Shown here: positions 34,541 to 42,781 of the stretch, piece after piece
Position numbering within the stretch: the stretch's first letter is position 1
Layout: every line of letters begins with the position of its first letter
Assembly (NCBI GenBank): GCA_039934635.1
Contig: JBDTLT010000006.1
Span: 1 to 64,000, forward strand
DNA from: DATLFA01 sp039934635
GTDB lineage: Bacteria; Actinomycetota; Acidimicrobiia; Acidimicrobiales; WLNW01
DNA length: 64,000 nt
Direction of reading: 5' to 3'
Position numbers and translations under genes: made by a program
The notes under the pieces: generated by a model
What the model saw: the letters and a program-made list of their open reading frames with translations, nothing else
Told to the model about the DNA's origin: nothing
Databases searched by the model: none

Positions 34541-35362
34541 ATGGACATTCCCGAGATCGACGAAATCGACGTGAGCGTCGAGGACCACCTATTACAGATC
34601 CGCATCCAGCGACCCGAACGGCGCAACGCCGTGACACCCGATCAGATGAACTACATGAGCCGTCTCTGCGCCGCGGCCGAGCAAGACGACGATGTGCACG
34701 TCGTCGTACTTGCCGGCAACGAAAGCGCATTTTGCAGCGGCGCCGACCTCACCGACACCGACCTGTCCGCCGGCGGCGGGCAGATCCCTCCGGTGTCGAT
34801 GGGCCGCAACGTGTTCCTGCCGTTCCTCGAATTGAGCAAGCCGCTCGTGGCGGCGATCGATGGCGTCGCGGCGGGCGGAGGTCTCGGCCTCGCACTCTGT
34901 TGCGACATCCGCATCGCGTCGACCGAGGCGCGGTTCGCGACATCGTTCACTCGCATCGGCATCACCGCCAACGACACAGTGGCGTGGCTGCTGCCGCGGA
35001 TCGTCGGCACGGCAAAGGCATTGGAGCTCATCTACGACCCCCGCCCGATCGATGCCGTCGAGGCCGAGCGAATCGGTCTCGTCAGCTACGTCTACCCGCG
35101 GCCCGAGTTCGGCTACCGCGTGGCCGCGTTCGTGCAACGACTGCTCGAAGCCCCCCCGGTTGCGACACGTCTGTCAAAGCGCCTGGTATTGGACGGACTC
35201 AACCGCTCTTATCGCGACCACGTGCTCGCGCAGGAATACGCGTCGCTCGCCAACCGCGCACTCGCCGACAATGACATCAGCGAAGGCGTCAGCGCGTTCA
35301 AGGAGAAGCGCTCGCCCAAGTTCCAGGGCTCGCAGAAGAAGCCGCGCTGGGAGAACTACTGA
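34541..35362 (+). CDS. enoyl-CoA hydratase/isomerase (crotonase) family protein
   Basis: A 273-residue crotonase-fold protein acting on CoA esters. The N-terminal RIQRPERRNAVTPDQM, the oxyanion-hole segment NESAFCSGADL, and VAAIDGVAAGGGLGLALCCD are typical. The usual acidic residue after the AxF strand is not seen (ARFATSFTRIGITANDTVAW), so isomerase or hydrolase activity is as possible as hydratase. ATG 34541 after an AGGCACGAGGCGA stretch is chosen; the frame is open from 34463, but that start lies inside the inverted repeat. The C-terminal tail is basic. Confidence 0.88.
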   Translation: MDIPEIDEIDVSVEDHLLQIRIQRPERRNAVTPDQMNYMSRLCAAAEQDDDVHVVVLAGNESAFCSGADLTDTDLSAGGGQIPPVSMGRNVFLPFLELSKPLVAAIDGVAAGGGLGLALCCDIRIASTEARFATSFTRIGITANDTVAWLLPRIVGTAKALELIYDPRPIDAVEAERIGLVSYVYPRPEFGYRVAAFVQRLLEAPPVATRLSKRLVLDGLNRSYRDHVLAQEYASLANRALADNDISEGVSAFKEKRSPKFQGSQKKPRWENY

Positions 35363-35371
35363 CCCTGGCCG

Positions 35372-36592
35372 TCACGAACCGCCCGGGCCGTCCCACCGCA
35401 CCAAGACGACCGTTGCGTCGTCGACGAGATTGTCCGTACGTTGGTGGTCGCGCACACTCGCGACGAGACGGCGCAGAATTCCCTCGGGTCGCAACAGATC
35501 CGACGCGAATCGATTGGTCAGATCGACAAGACGATCGACGCCGAAGAAGTCGCCTTCGGGAGTGCGGGACTCGGTCACGCCGTCGGTATAGAGCAGCATG
35601 CTGTCACCGGGTTCGAGAGCGACCGTCGTGGCCGTCGGGCTCGCGCCGGCAATGCCCCACGGCGGAGTGGGCTTGCTCGGGAGTTCGCTGATGACTCGAC
35701 CGTTGCGAATCAGCAGTGGGCGGGGGTGACCGGCAGTGGTCCACGTGAAGATTCCCGTGCCCAAATCGAGCCGTCCGAGCAGACCCGTGGCAAACGAGTA
35801 ATCGCTGTAGCGCGAGAGAATCGTCGCACCAATCGCTGCATGCATGGCCACGAGCGATCGACCTTCACGGCGATCGTGGCGGTAACAACCCATGGCCAAG
35901 GACGAGATCAACGCCGACCCCAGGCCATGGCCCATCGCGTCCATGATGGCGATATCGAGCACCGACCCGTTGACGGCATAGTCGAAGCAGTCGCCGCCGA
36001 CGTCATAGGCCGGCTCGACGAGCCCGGCGACCGTGACCGTTCCCGCTTTGAGGACGAGCGGCGGGAGCAGATCCCACTGCATGCTCGCGGCGAGACTCAT
36101 GCTGCGCCGGCGACGGTAGAGGTTGTAGAGATCGGTGGAACGAGCGTGCGTGGCGATCAGGAGGCCGGCGAGAATGCCGAGATCGGTACACGTTCGAAGG
36201 AGCTCGTCGTCGACTCGCGGCAGACTTAGGGCGAGCACACCGGTGGGGTCTGACCCTTCTACTATCGGAACCCAAACGCGCACCCCTTCGCCACGATCGG
36301 CGGTCGTCACCTGCTGGTCGACGAACGCTCGGCCCGCCATCGTCGTCGCCACGGCCTCGGTCGTCGGAAGTGACGCATGTGTCGAATGATCGGGCAATGG
36401 CTCGAGCAACGTCTGACCGAAGTCGATGAGATAGATGACAAGGTCGGTGGCGCCAATTCCCGCGGCGGCGTGGGCCACGATCTGCGGAGTACTGGTCGGG
36501 TCGGCATCGCGTGCCGCTCGCAGCGCGGAGCCGTAGTCGACCGTCGCCGCTCGGCCCGAGAGTCGTCGTCGTCGACGCGGCGTGTTCGTCAC
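35372..36592 (-). CDS. GAF-like plus SpoIIE/PP2C-type serine phosphatase
   Basis: A 406-residue signalling protein. An N-terminal GAF-like sensor region (about residues 20-165) is followed by a PP2C/SpoIIE phosphatase domain: EPAYDVGGDCFDYAVNGSVL, DAMGHGLGSALISSLA, TAGHPRPLLIRNG and LLYTDGVTESRTPEG. These hold the metal-binding aspartates. In actinobacteria such RsbU-like enzymes dephosphorylate anti-anti-sigma proteins and control stress sigma factors. The GTG start at 36592 overlaps the stop of the BrkB-like gene (GTGA), so the longer open frame to 36970 is rejected. Confidence 0.9.
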   Translation of the reverse strand: MTNTPRRRRRLSGRAATVDYGSALRAARDADPTSTPQIVAHAAAGIGATDLVIYLIDFGQTLLEPLPDHSTHASLPTTEAVATTMAGRAFVDQQVTTADRGEGVRVWVPIVEGSDPTGVLALSLPRVDDELLRTCTDLGILAGLLIATHARSTDLYNLYRRRRSMSLAASMQWDLLPPLVLKAGTVTVAGLVEPAYDVGGDCFDYAVNGSVLDIAIMDAMGHGLGSALISSLAMGCYRHDRREGRSLVAMHAAIGATILSRYSDYSFATGLLGRLDLGTGIFTWTTAGHPRPLLIRNGRVISELPSKPTPPWGIAGASPTATTVALEPGDSMLLYTDGVTESRTPEGDFFGVDRLVDLTNRFASDLLRPEGILRRLVASVRDHQRTDNLVDDATVVLVRWDGPGGS

Positions 36593-37632
36593 GGGGTCAC
36601 TTCGTCTTCTCGTACTGGGGCGGCTTGCGACTGCTCGCGCCGGCGGGCGGTGGCGTTTTGTCCCTCGTGCTCGAAGCTCACCAGAACCGATTCGAAACCC
36701 TTGACCCGTTGCGCGGCCGCGGCGTCGGTGTAGGCGCGCTGATCGCCCCGAGTGAGATCGACGTCGTCCGTGAACGGTGTCCTCAGCGAGCGCGGGTAAA
36801 GACGCTTGGTTCGCACGACATTGATCTCGACACAGACGACCAACGCGTTCGCCGCCAGGAACAGCCACGCGACCAGGCCGAGTACCAATGCGAACACACC
36901 GTAGGTGTTGCCGGCGCCTTTGAAGACGTGCCCCACGTACGCCGTCCCGGTCAACTGCAGCACTTGCCACGCCGCCGCGGCGGCCACCGCCCCCGGTGCC
37001 GCCTGGCGAATCGTCAGCCGGTGTCCCGTCGACAGGCGAAAGACCAGCACGAACACCACGGTGTTCACGATCACCGATGCCAATGTCGCCAGTACCGCGA
37101 CCAAACCGCTGATGTCGGCCCCGAAGGATCGTGCACTGCTACCGAGAGCCGACAGGACGGTGGTCGCGAGCACCGGGATGCCGGTCGTCGCGATGAGCAA
37201 CAGGCTGCGCAGTCGCGCCTTGATCGGGTTGGGACGCAGGTTGCGCGGAACGGCCCACGCGACATTCATTGCGTGCTGCGTCGCCTGTGCAACGCCCAAC
37301 GCGCCGTATATGGCGACCACTGCACCGACGGCAACCGCGACACCACTGCCGTGCAGCCCTCGGGGATCGCGCAATTCGTCGCCGATGATCGGGAACTGGC
37401 TCAGGGCCGAGTCGAGCACCGCTCGTTGGAGGTGCGGGCTGGCCTGAAGCACGAAGCCGAGTATCGAGGAGAGCAACAACAACAACGGGAACAGCGACAA
37501 AAAGGCGTAGAACGTGATCAGTGCGGCGAGGTACGTGCCCTGGTCATCGAAGAACTTGTACACGACCGCAATCGGGTAACCGGCCCAAGGATGAACGCGC
37601 TGGTAGCGATCGAGGCGCTCGGTCATCCGCAT
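36589..37632 (-). CDS. YihY/BrkB-family membrane protein
   Basis: A 347-residue membrane protein with six helices. The family motifs DQGTYLAALITFYAFLSLFPLLLLLSSILG (first part) and AAPGAVAAAAAWQVLQLTGT are visible, and a soluble charged tail of about 60 residues follows FLAANALVVCVEINVV. Its role is not known; it is not an RNase despite old naming. The start is ATG 37632 or the in-frame ATG 37626. It is translationally coupled to the SpoIIE-type phosphatase gene downstream. Confidence 0.88.
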   Translation of the reverse strand: MRMTERLDRYQRVHPWAGYPIAVVYKFFDDQGTYLAALITFYAFLSLFPLLLLLSSILGFVLQASPHLQRAVLDSALSQFPIIGDELRDPRGLHGSGVAVAVGAVVAIYGALGVAQATQHAMNVAWAVPRNLRPNPIKARLRSLLLIATTGIPVLATTVLSALGSSARSFGADISGLVAVLATLASVIVNTVVFVLVFRLSTGHRLTIRQAAPGAVAAAAAWQVLQLTGTAYVGHVFKGAGNTYGVFALVLGLVAWLFLAANALVVCVEINVVRTKRLYPRSLRTPFTDDVDLTRGDQRAYTDAAAAQRVKGFESVLVSFEHEGQNATARRREQSQAAPVREDEVTP

Positions 37633-37725
37633 GGCGTGGCGAGACTGCCTCTTCGAGGGGCCTGGCCGATGTGCATGGGTGACCCATACCCCAGATCACC
37701 GCTCGGCAAAACGTCGTCATGGTCC

Positions 37726-37886
37726 TTACTGCCGACGGTGGCTCTTTTGGTGGTACATCTGCGAGTCCGCCGCTTTCAGCAACGAATCGACCGTCGGCCC
37801 GGTGACTCGGCGGCACCTTGAGCGGTGATGCCCGGGCACACCACGACGAAACGAACGGCGTATCGACGGTTGGGAAGCCCGGTCAA
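37726..37886 (-). pseudogene. decayed GGDEF (diguanylate cyclase) remnant
   Basis: The 372-base gap between the BrkB-like gene and the flavoprotein gene holds no intact gene but carries two pieces of a GGDEF domain on the minus strand. LTGLPNRRYA (37857-37886) is the conserved opening of the domain; TVDSLLKAADSQMYHQKSH (about 37738-37797) is its conserved close. About 60 bases separate them instead of about 450, and they are in different frames, with a stop just before LTGLPNRR. The active-site GGDEF segment is missing. This fits a deletion followed by frameshift. Confidence 0.65.
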
Positions 37887-38004
37887 CTAACGACCGCAAC
37901 TCGAGGACACGGTCGGGCGCCCGCACTCGCGACCCAGTGAGGCGGGAATCGGACGGGCGCACGTCGCCTCCATCGGCCCCGTTCGTTGACACCCGAGAGC
38001 GTGG

Positions 38005-39252
38005 TCAGGCCACACGGCCGCCGAGGTGCCGGAGCACCGCGGCCGCCGTGCGCTCACCGCTGAACAGCGCCCCCTGAACCGATGCCGTGTCGCGATGGTC
38101 ACCACACACGAATAGCCCTTCACCGAGGGCGACCCGTTGCCGTGCCTGTAGCGGTGGTGTCTGCGCGGGCTGACCATGAACGATGACGTCGGTACGAAGG
38201 AGATCCCAGTCCGCCGTCGTCGATCCGAACCATCGCGCGAGTTGGTCACGCACGCGGACGGCGATGTCCGGCTCGAGGGCGTCGGGTCCGGGCACGGCCG
38301 CGGCGACGAGCGCTCGGCCCGCAGGTGCGTACGACGACGACACTTCGCTCATCACCGCGACGTTTTTCGCCGGGCCGCTGGCGTCGCCGTCGAGGATCAG
38401 CGTGGGTCCCGCTAGTGGCGCGCCGGCGGCGGCGAACCAGCAGCATGCCGCGGCGCGCGATCCCGGGTCAGCGATTCGGCCGGCGAGCAGTCGATGCGCC
38501 GACGGCCCGTCGGTGGCGACCACAACCGCGTGCGCGTCGAGGCGCTCCCCGTCGTCGAGCACCACTCCTGCGGCGTCGACTCGAGCGACCCGTGCGCCGA
38601 GGCGCACCGTGCCGTCGGGCAGCGTGGCGGCGAGCTGCGCGGGGACCGCACCGATCCCACGCCGCGGAACACCGGTTGCGCCCGTCGCCAGCATGCGCAG
38701 GATCGTGTCGAAGCGGCGGCTGGACACCTCGAGGTGCGGATCCAACTGGATGCCGGCGAACAATGGCTGCCAGAACGACTCGATCATCCGGCGCGAATAC
38801 CCCGCTCGCGCCAACCGCTGCGCGGTCGTCATGTCTGGCCGGCGAAGCAACTCTTTCACCGAGTGCCGGCGCACATCGATCACCATCCGCGCGAGTCGCA
38901 ATTTGTCCGACAGCGTGCCGATGGGAGCAACAACCGTGCGAGGGATCTGTCGGGGCCGCCGCCGCGGGTCCGCGACACGATGAAAGCCTCCGTCGACCCG
39001 AATCACCGCGCCGGGATCGAACACGCAAAGGTCCAGCGCTGCCAGGTCGAGTCGCTGCTGAACCTGCGGATATGCCGTCAGCAAGATCTGGAAACCGCGA
39101 TCCAGGAGAAAGCCGTCGACCGTGTCGGTCCGCACTCGCCCACCGACGCCGTCGGAGGCCTCGAGGACTCGGCAATCGGCGCCGGCACGAGTGAGGTCCT
39201 GGGCGCACGCGAGACCGGCGAGGCCCGCGCCGACGATGACTACGTCGGCCAT
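38005..39252 (-). CDS. FAD-dependent amine-oxidase/phytoene-desaturase-like protein
   Basis: A 415-residue flavoprotein. The FAD-binding Rossmann motif VVIVGAGLAGLACAQDLTRAG opens the protein (shown in part: GAGLAGL), followed by EASDGVGGRVRTDTVDGFLL, the GG-doublet typical of the protoporphyrinogen/phytoene/amine oxidase superfamily, and a C-terminal FVCGDHRDTASVQGALFSGE that closes the FAD site. It oxidises or isomerises a hydrophobic substrate, perhaps a carotenoid or quinone-type compound. It is divergent from the ferric-reductase-like operon with a 154-base gap. Substrate unknown. Confidence 0.9.
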   Translation of the reverse strand: MADVVIVGAGLAGLACAQDLTRAGADCRVLEASDGVGGRVRTDTVDGFLLDRGFQILLTAYPQVQQRLDLAALDLCVFDPGAVIRVDGGFHRVADPRRRPRQIPRTVVAPIGTLSDKLRLARMVIDVRRHSVKELLRRPDMTTAQRLARAGYSRRMIESFWQPLFAGIQLDPHLEVSSRRFDTILRMLATGATGVPRRGIGAVPAQLAATLPDGTVRLGARVARVDAAGVVLDDGERLDAHAVVVATDGPSAHRLLAGRIADPGSRAAACCWFAAAGAPLAGPTLILDGDASGPAKNVAVMSEVSSSYAPAGRALVAAAVPGPDALEPDIAVRVRDQLARWFGSTTADWDLLRTDVIVHGQPAQTPPLQARQRVALGEGLFVCGDHRDTASVQGALFSGERTAAAVLRHLGGRVA

Positions 39253-39406
39253 GGGGACATCTCCAATTCTTCGCAGCTCAGGGACCGAGTCAACTCATCT
39301 ACGAGCGTACGCGCACGCCGCCCGCGGGTTGCTTTGGTCAAAGTCATGACGAAACCTTAACCTTTATTGCAATTGCGTGACGAAATGCGCGCTATACGGT
39401 GACGGA

Positions 39407-40015
39407 ATGCCGAATCTCTGGATATTCGCCACCACCGCGGCGGGGGCTGCCACCACCGATCCCGCAGACCACGCCCTGCACAACACCGCTGCGTTCGCCG
39501 GCTTTGCCGCGTATGCCTTGATGGTAGGCACCGTCGTGTGGGGAGTCTTCACCGCCACCGGTGTCGTGCGGCGCAGCATCCGTCGCGAGACCCTCTATGG
39601 CGGCCACATGACCATGGCCATCGCCGCGCTCGCCTTCATCGTCGTTCACGCGGCCGGCAACGTGTTTCGCCCGGCCGCGCAGCTCAGCATCTGGAACGCG
39701 GCGATCCCCTTCCTCCACACGAGCGCTGCGATCGCCATCGGTGTGCTCGGGGCGCAACTGGCCGTGGCGACGTCGGTCTCCGTGTGGTTCCAGCGTCGCC
39801 TCGGGTACCGCATTTGGCACCGCGTGCACTGGCTGGGCTACCCGGCCTACGGCCTCGCCATCGCGCACACGATCATGGCCGGGTCCGATGTGCGCCGGCC
39901 ACTGATCGCGATCTTCCTCGTGGTAACCGTTCTGATCGTCGCGGTCCTGTTCGCCCTGCGTGCTCTCCCGTTCACCTCCTCGTTCCGCACCAACCTCGCA
40001 CCATCGGAGTCGTAA
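39407..40015 (+). CDS. ferric-reductase-like transmembrane heme protein
   Basis: A 202-residue membrane protein with about five helices, of the ferric-reductase-like (heme b) domain type. Histidines likely to bind heme are in YGGHMTMAIAALAFIVVHAAG, IPFLHTSAAIAIG, WHRVHWLGYPAYGLAIAHTI. No FAD/NAD domain is attached. GGTGACGG precedes ATG 39407; GTG 39377 is also in frame. It is the first gene of an operon with a ferredoxin and a ferredoxin reductase, which suggests electron transfer between the membrane and these soluble carriers. Confidence 0.85.
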   Translation: MPNLWIFATTAAGAATTDPADHALHNTAAFAGFAAYALMVGTVVWGVFTATGVVRRSIRRETLYGGHMTMAIAALAFIVVHAAGNVFRPAAQLSIWNAAIPFLHTSAAIAIGVLGAQLAVATSVSVWFQRRLGYRIWHRVHWLGYPAYGLAIAHTIMAGSDVRRPLIAIFLVVTVLIVAVLFALRALPFTSSFRTNLAPSES

Positions 40016-40285
40016 ATGGACCAAAGCCACGCCCCCCTGAGCATCTTCCTCGACGATGCGCCCGAGTCGCCCGATCTCGACCTTCGAATTCGCATCGATG
40101 TCGATCGAAACCACTGCCACCGCTATGCCATCTGCGAACAGGAAGCGCCCGACGTCTTCCAGATGCGCGCCGACGGCCGACTCGAGTACCGGTCGTCGCC
40201 CGATCCCCAACAGCGCGACGCCGTTCGCCAAGCCGCACGCGTCTGTCCCATGCAAGCCATCTCGGTGGAGGAGCGGCGCCGATGA
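40016..40285 (+). CDS. single-cluster ferredoxin ([3Fe-4S]-type, P450 partner class)
   Basis: An 89-residue ferredoxin. The cysteines are Cys-x5-Cys in NHCHRYAICEQEAPDVF and the C-terminal ARVCPMQAISVEE, a three-cysteine set as in the [3Fe-4S] ferredoxins that serve actinobacterial P450s. A tyrosine occupies the place where the fourth ligand sits in [4Fe-4S] forms. An N-terminal extension of about 25 acidic residues precedes the domain. It starts directly after the previous stop and its own stop overlaps the reductase start. Confidence 0.9.
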   Translation: MDQSHAPLSIFLDDAPESPDLDLRIRIDVDRNHCHRYAICEQEAPDVFQMRADGRLEYRSSPDPQQRDAVRQAARVCPMQAISVEERRR

Positions 40286-41508
40286 GCAACGATGTGGTCA
40301 TCGTCGGTGGCGGCCTGGCCGCGTTGCGCGCCGCCGAACGCCTGCGCATGCGCGGGTTCGCGGGGTTCGTGACAATGATCGGTGAGGAGACGATCGCGCC
40401 GTACAACCGACCGCCGCTGTCCAAGCAGATGCTGACCGGCAAAATGCGTGAGAGCGATCTCGGCTTCCAGACGTTCACCCGCCTTGCCGTGACGATGCGT
40501 TCGGGCCAACGAGCGACGGGGCTCGATCCCGCGCGTCAACGACTGCGCCTCGACACCGGCGAGGACATCGCGTATAGCCGGCTTCTCATCGCCACCGGCG
40601 TGAAAGCGCGGCAACTGCCGGGCGTACCCATCCACGACGAACGCGTCGCAACGCTACGGACACTCGGTGACTTCCATTCGTTCAATGCACTCCTTGGGGG
40701 CGCGCGTCGGGTGGCAGTGATAGGTGGTGGCTTCATCGGTTGCGAGGTCGCAGCGAGTCTCCGCCAGCGCAGCATGAACGTCACCCTTGTCGACGTGGCA
40801 CCCGTGTTGTTGCAGCGGGTCCTCGGGCAACAACTGGGCGCGTCACTCACCGAGGTGCACCGGCGAGCGGGAGTCGATCTTCGACTCGGCACCGGCGTCG
40901 AGAACTGGTCCACCGGCCGATCGGGGATCAGCCTCGAATTGCGCGACGGCTCCACGCTGCGCGCCGATGCAGTACTGGTCGCGGTGGGCACCGCCCCCGT
41001 CGTCGATTGGCTGGCCGATTCGGGTATCGACACCGGCGACGGAGTGCTGTGCGACGCGACGTGTCACGTCGCGGGCATCGACAACGTCGTCGCGGCCGGC
41101 GACGTCGCTCGTTGGCCGAATGCCCGCTTCGGTGGCGAGGCCCGACGGGTCGAGCACTGGATCAACGCCGTGGAACACGGCCAAGCCGCGGCGGACAGCT
41201 TGCTCGGCGGGCGCGCCTCCGCGCGGCCCTACACGCCGATCCCGCGCTTTTGGTCTGAGCAGCACGGGGTCCGCATCCAATCCGTGGGCATGCCAGGGAT
41301 TGCCGATCGGGTCGAGTTGGTGCAGGGCGAACTCGACCGTCACACGTTCGTCGCCGCATGTTTTCGCGGTGATCGCATTGTGGGTGCGCTCGGTTTCAAC
41401 AGCCCCCGGTCGATGCTTCGGTTCGCCGACATCATCGACGCGGCCAACCCGGTACCTACCTCGGCCGGGCGCGCGCCCGAGTCGCCCTACGCGCTGCAGC
41501 TCAGTTGA
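40282..41508 (+). CDS. NAD(P)H:ferredoxin reductase (FAD)
   Basis: A 408-residue flavoprotein of the putidaredoxin-reductase type. It has the FAD motif VVIVGGGLAALRAAERLR, the NRPPLSKQMLTG loop, ATGVKARQLPG, the NAD motif VAVIGGGFIGCEVAASLR and the FAD motif DNVVAAGDVARWPN, then the C-terminal reductase domain. It passes electrons from NAD(P)H to the ferredoxin encoded just upstream (ATGA overlap). Together they form a class I redox chain that could feed the P450 at 495-1721 or an oxygenase elsewhere. Confidence 0.93.
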   Translation: MSNDVVIVGGGLAALRAAERLRMRGFAGFVTMIGEETIAPYNRPPLSKQMLTGKMRESDLGFQTFTRLAVTMRSGQRATGLDPARQRLRLDTGEDIAYSRLLIATGVKARQLPGVPIHDERVATLRTLGDFHSFNALLGGARRVAVIGGGFIGCEVAASLRQRSMNVTLVDVAPVLLQRVLGQQLGASLTEVHRRAGVDLRLGTGVENWSTGRSGISLELRDGSTLRADAVLVAVGTAPVVDWLADSGIDTGDGVLCDATCHVAGIDNVVAAGDVARWPNARFGGEARRVEHWINAVEHGQAAADSLLGGRASARPYTPIPRFWSEQHGVRIQSVGMPGIADRVELVQGELDRHTFVAACFRGDRIVGALGFNSPRSMLRFADIIDAANPVPTSAGRAPESPYALQLS

Positions 41509-42781
41509 CGACGTTCAGATTCTCGTCGAGGCCTAGCATCCGCAGCGCGTTGCCGCGGAGGATCTTGTAGACGATCTCGTCAGGTATGCCGACCATCATC
41601 TTTTCGACCCATTCCATGGTGTGCGGCCACGTCGTGTCCGTATGCGGGTAGTCCGTCTCGTAGGTGACGTTGTTGACACCGATCTCGTAGATCGACTTGA
41701 GGCCGTGCCGATCGCGGAAGAAACAGCCGAAGACATGGTCGTAGTAATACGTCGACGGCGGTTCGGGCAGCCGCTCGCGAGTGTGCATCCAACCGTCATG
41801 CGTCTCCCACACATCGTCGGCCCGCTCGAGCACGTACGGGATCCATCCGATCTGGCCCTCTGAATACGCAACCCGCAGGTTCGGATAGCGCGAGAACAAA
41901 CCGGAGAAGAGGTAGTCCGACAGCGACGCCATGGCGTTGTTGAACGTGAGCGTCGCGGTCACCGCAATGGGCGCATCGAGCGACGTCGCCGGCATCTTCG
42001 ACGACGAGCCGATGTGCATGCAGACCGTGGTTCTCGTTTCGTCGCACGCCTCGAACAATGGGTCCCAATGGCCGCAGTGAATGCTCGGGAGACCGAGATG
42101 CGACGGGATCTCGCTGAAGGCGAGCGCGCGGACGCCGCGAGCAGCGTTGCGCCGTACCTCGGCGGCCGCCGCTTGCACATCCCAGAGCGGAACGAGGCAC
42201 AGCGGGATGAGGTGACCCTCGGAGTCGCCGCACCACTCCTCGACCATCCAGTCGTTGTACGCCTTGACGCACGCGAGGGCGAGGTCTTTGTCGTTCGCGT
42301 CGTAGAACGTCTGCCCGCAGAATCGCGGCATCGTCGGAAACCCGAGCGAACCGTCGACGCCGGCGGCGAGCATGTCCTGTACCCGCAACTTCGGCTCGTA
42401 GCACGCGGGCCACATGTCGTCGTAGGTGATGCAGTCGAGATCCATCTTGGACTTGTCGAATTTCCAAATGTCGCCATTCGGAATCGCGTCTTTCGGGATC
42501 ACTACGTGCGACTTGTGGACATAGACGACGCGATCCTCGTAGAGCCAACAATCGGCCGGCGCGCCGTCATCGGAGAGCTCGAGCTCATACGTGCCGGGCG
42601 GAACCATGCGCACGCTCTCGATTCGGCGCCGCTCGACGCGCGGACCCACATCGCGCCATTTCGCAGGGAGCCGGCTCGACCAGAGGTTTGGCGGTTCGAT
42701 GACATGGTCATCGACGCTGACGATCTTGGGCATGGCAGTGTTTGGCGTTGCATTGTTTGGCATGGCGACATCCCGTGTCAT
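41501..42781 (-). CDS. COG2159 amidohydrolase-family protein
   Basis: A 426-residue amidohydrolase_2-family TIM-barrel protein. Visible are VSVDDHVIEPPNLWSSRLP at the N-terminal metal site, the barrel strand TVCMHIGSSSK, AYSEGQIGWIPYVLERADDV and ETDYPHTDTTWPHT. ATG 42781 overlaps the stop of the LLM gene (ATGA); ATGs at 42763 and 42733 are alternatives, as the first 17 residues have an odd repeat-like composition (MPNNATPNTAMPK). It is co-translated with a flavin oxidoreductase, which suggests oxidation followed by hydrolysis or decarboxylation. Confidence 0.9.
   Translation of the reverse strand: MTRDVAMPNNATPNTAMPKIVSVDDHVIEPPNLWSSRLPAKWRDVGPRVERRRIESVRMVPPGTYELELSDDGAPADCWLYEDRVVYVHKSHVVIPKDAIPNGDIWKFDKSKMDLDCITYDDMWPACYEPKLRVQDMLAAGVDGSLGFPTMPRFCGQTFYDANDKDLALACVKAYNDWMVEEWCGDSEGHLIPLCLVPLWDVQAAAAEVRRNAARGVRALAFSEIPSHLGLPSIHCGHWDPLFEACDETRTTVCMHIGSSSKMPATSLDAPIAVTATLTFNNAMASLSDYLFSGLFSRYPNLRVAYSEGQIGWIPYVLERADDVWETHDGWMHTRERLPEPPSTYYYDHVFGCFFRDRHGLKSIYEIGVNNVTYETDYPHTDTTWPHTMEWVEKMMVGIPDEIVYKILRGNALRMLGLDENLNVVN

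Noticed and set aside
36511..37821. A 436-codon plus-strand open frame opposite the BrkB-like gene
   Set aside because: Its translation is rich in Arg, His and Gln with no motif, while the minus strand encodes an evident six-helix membrane protein.
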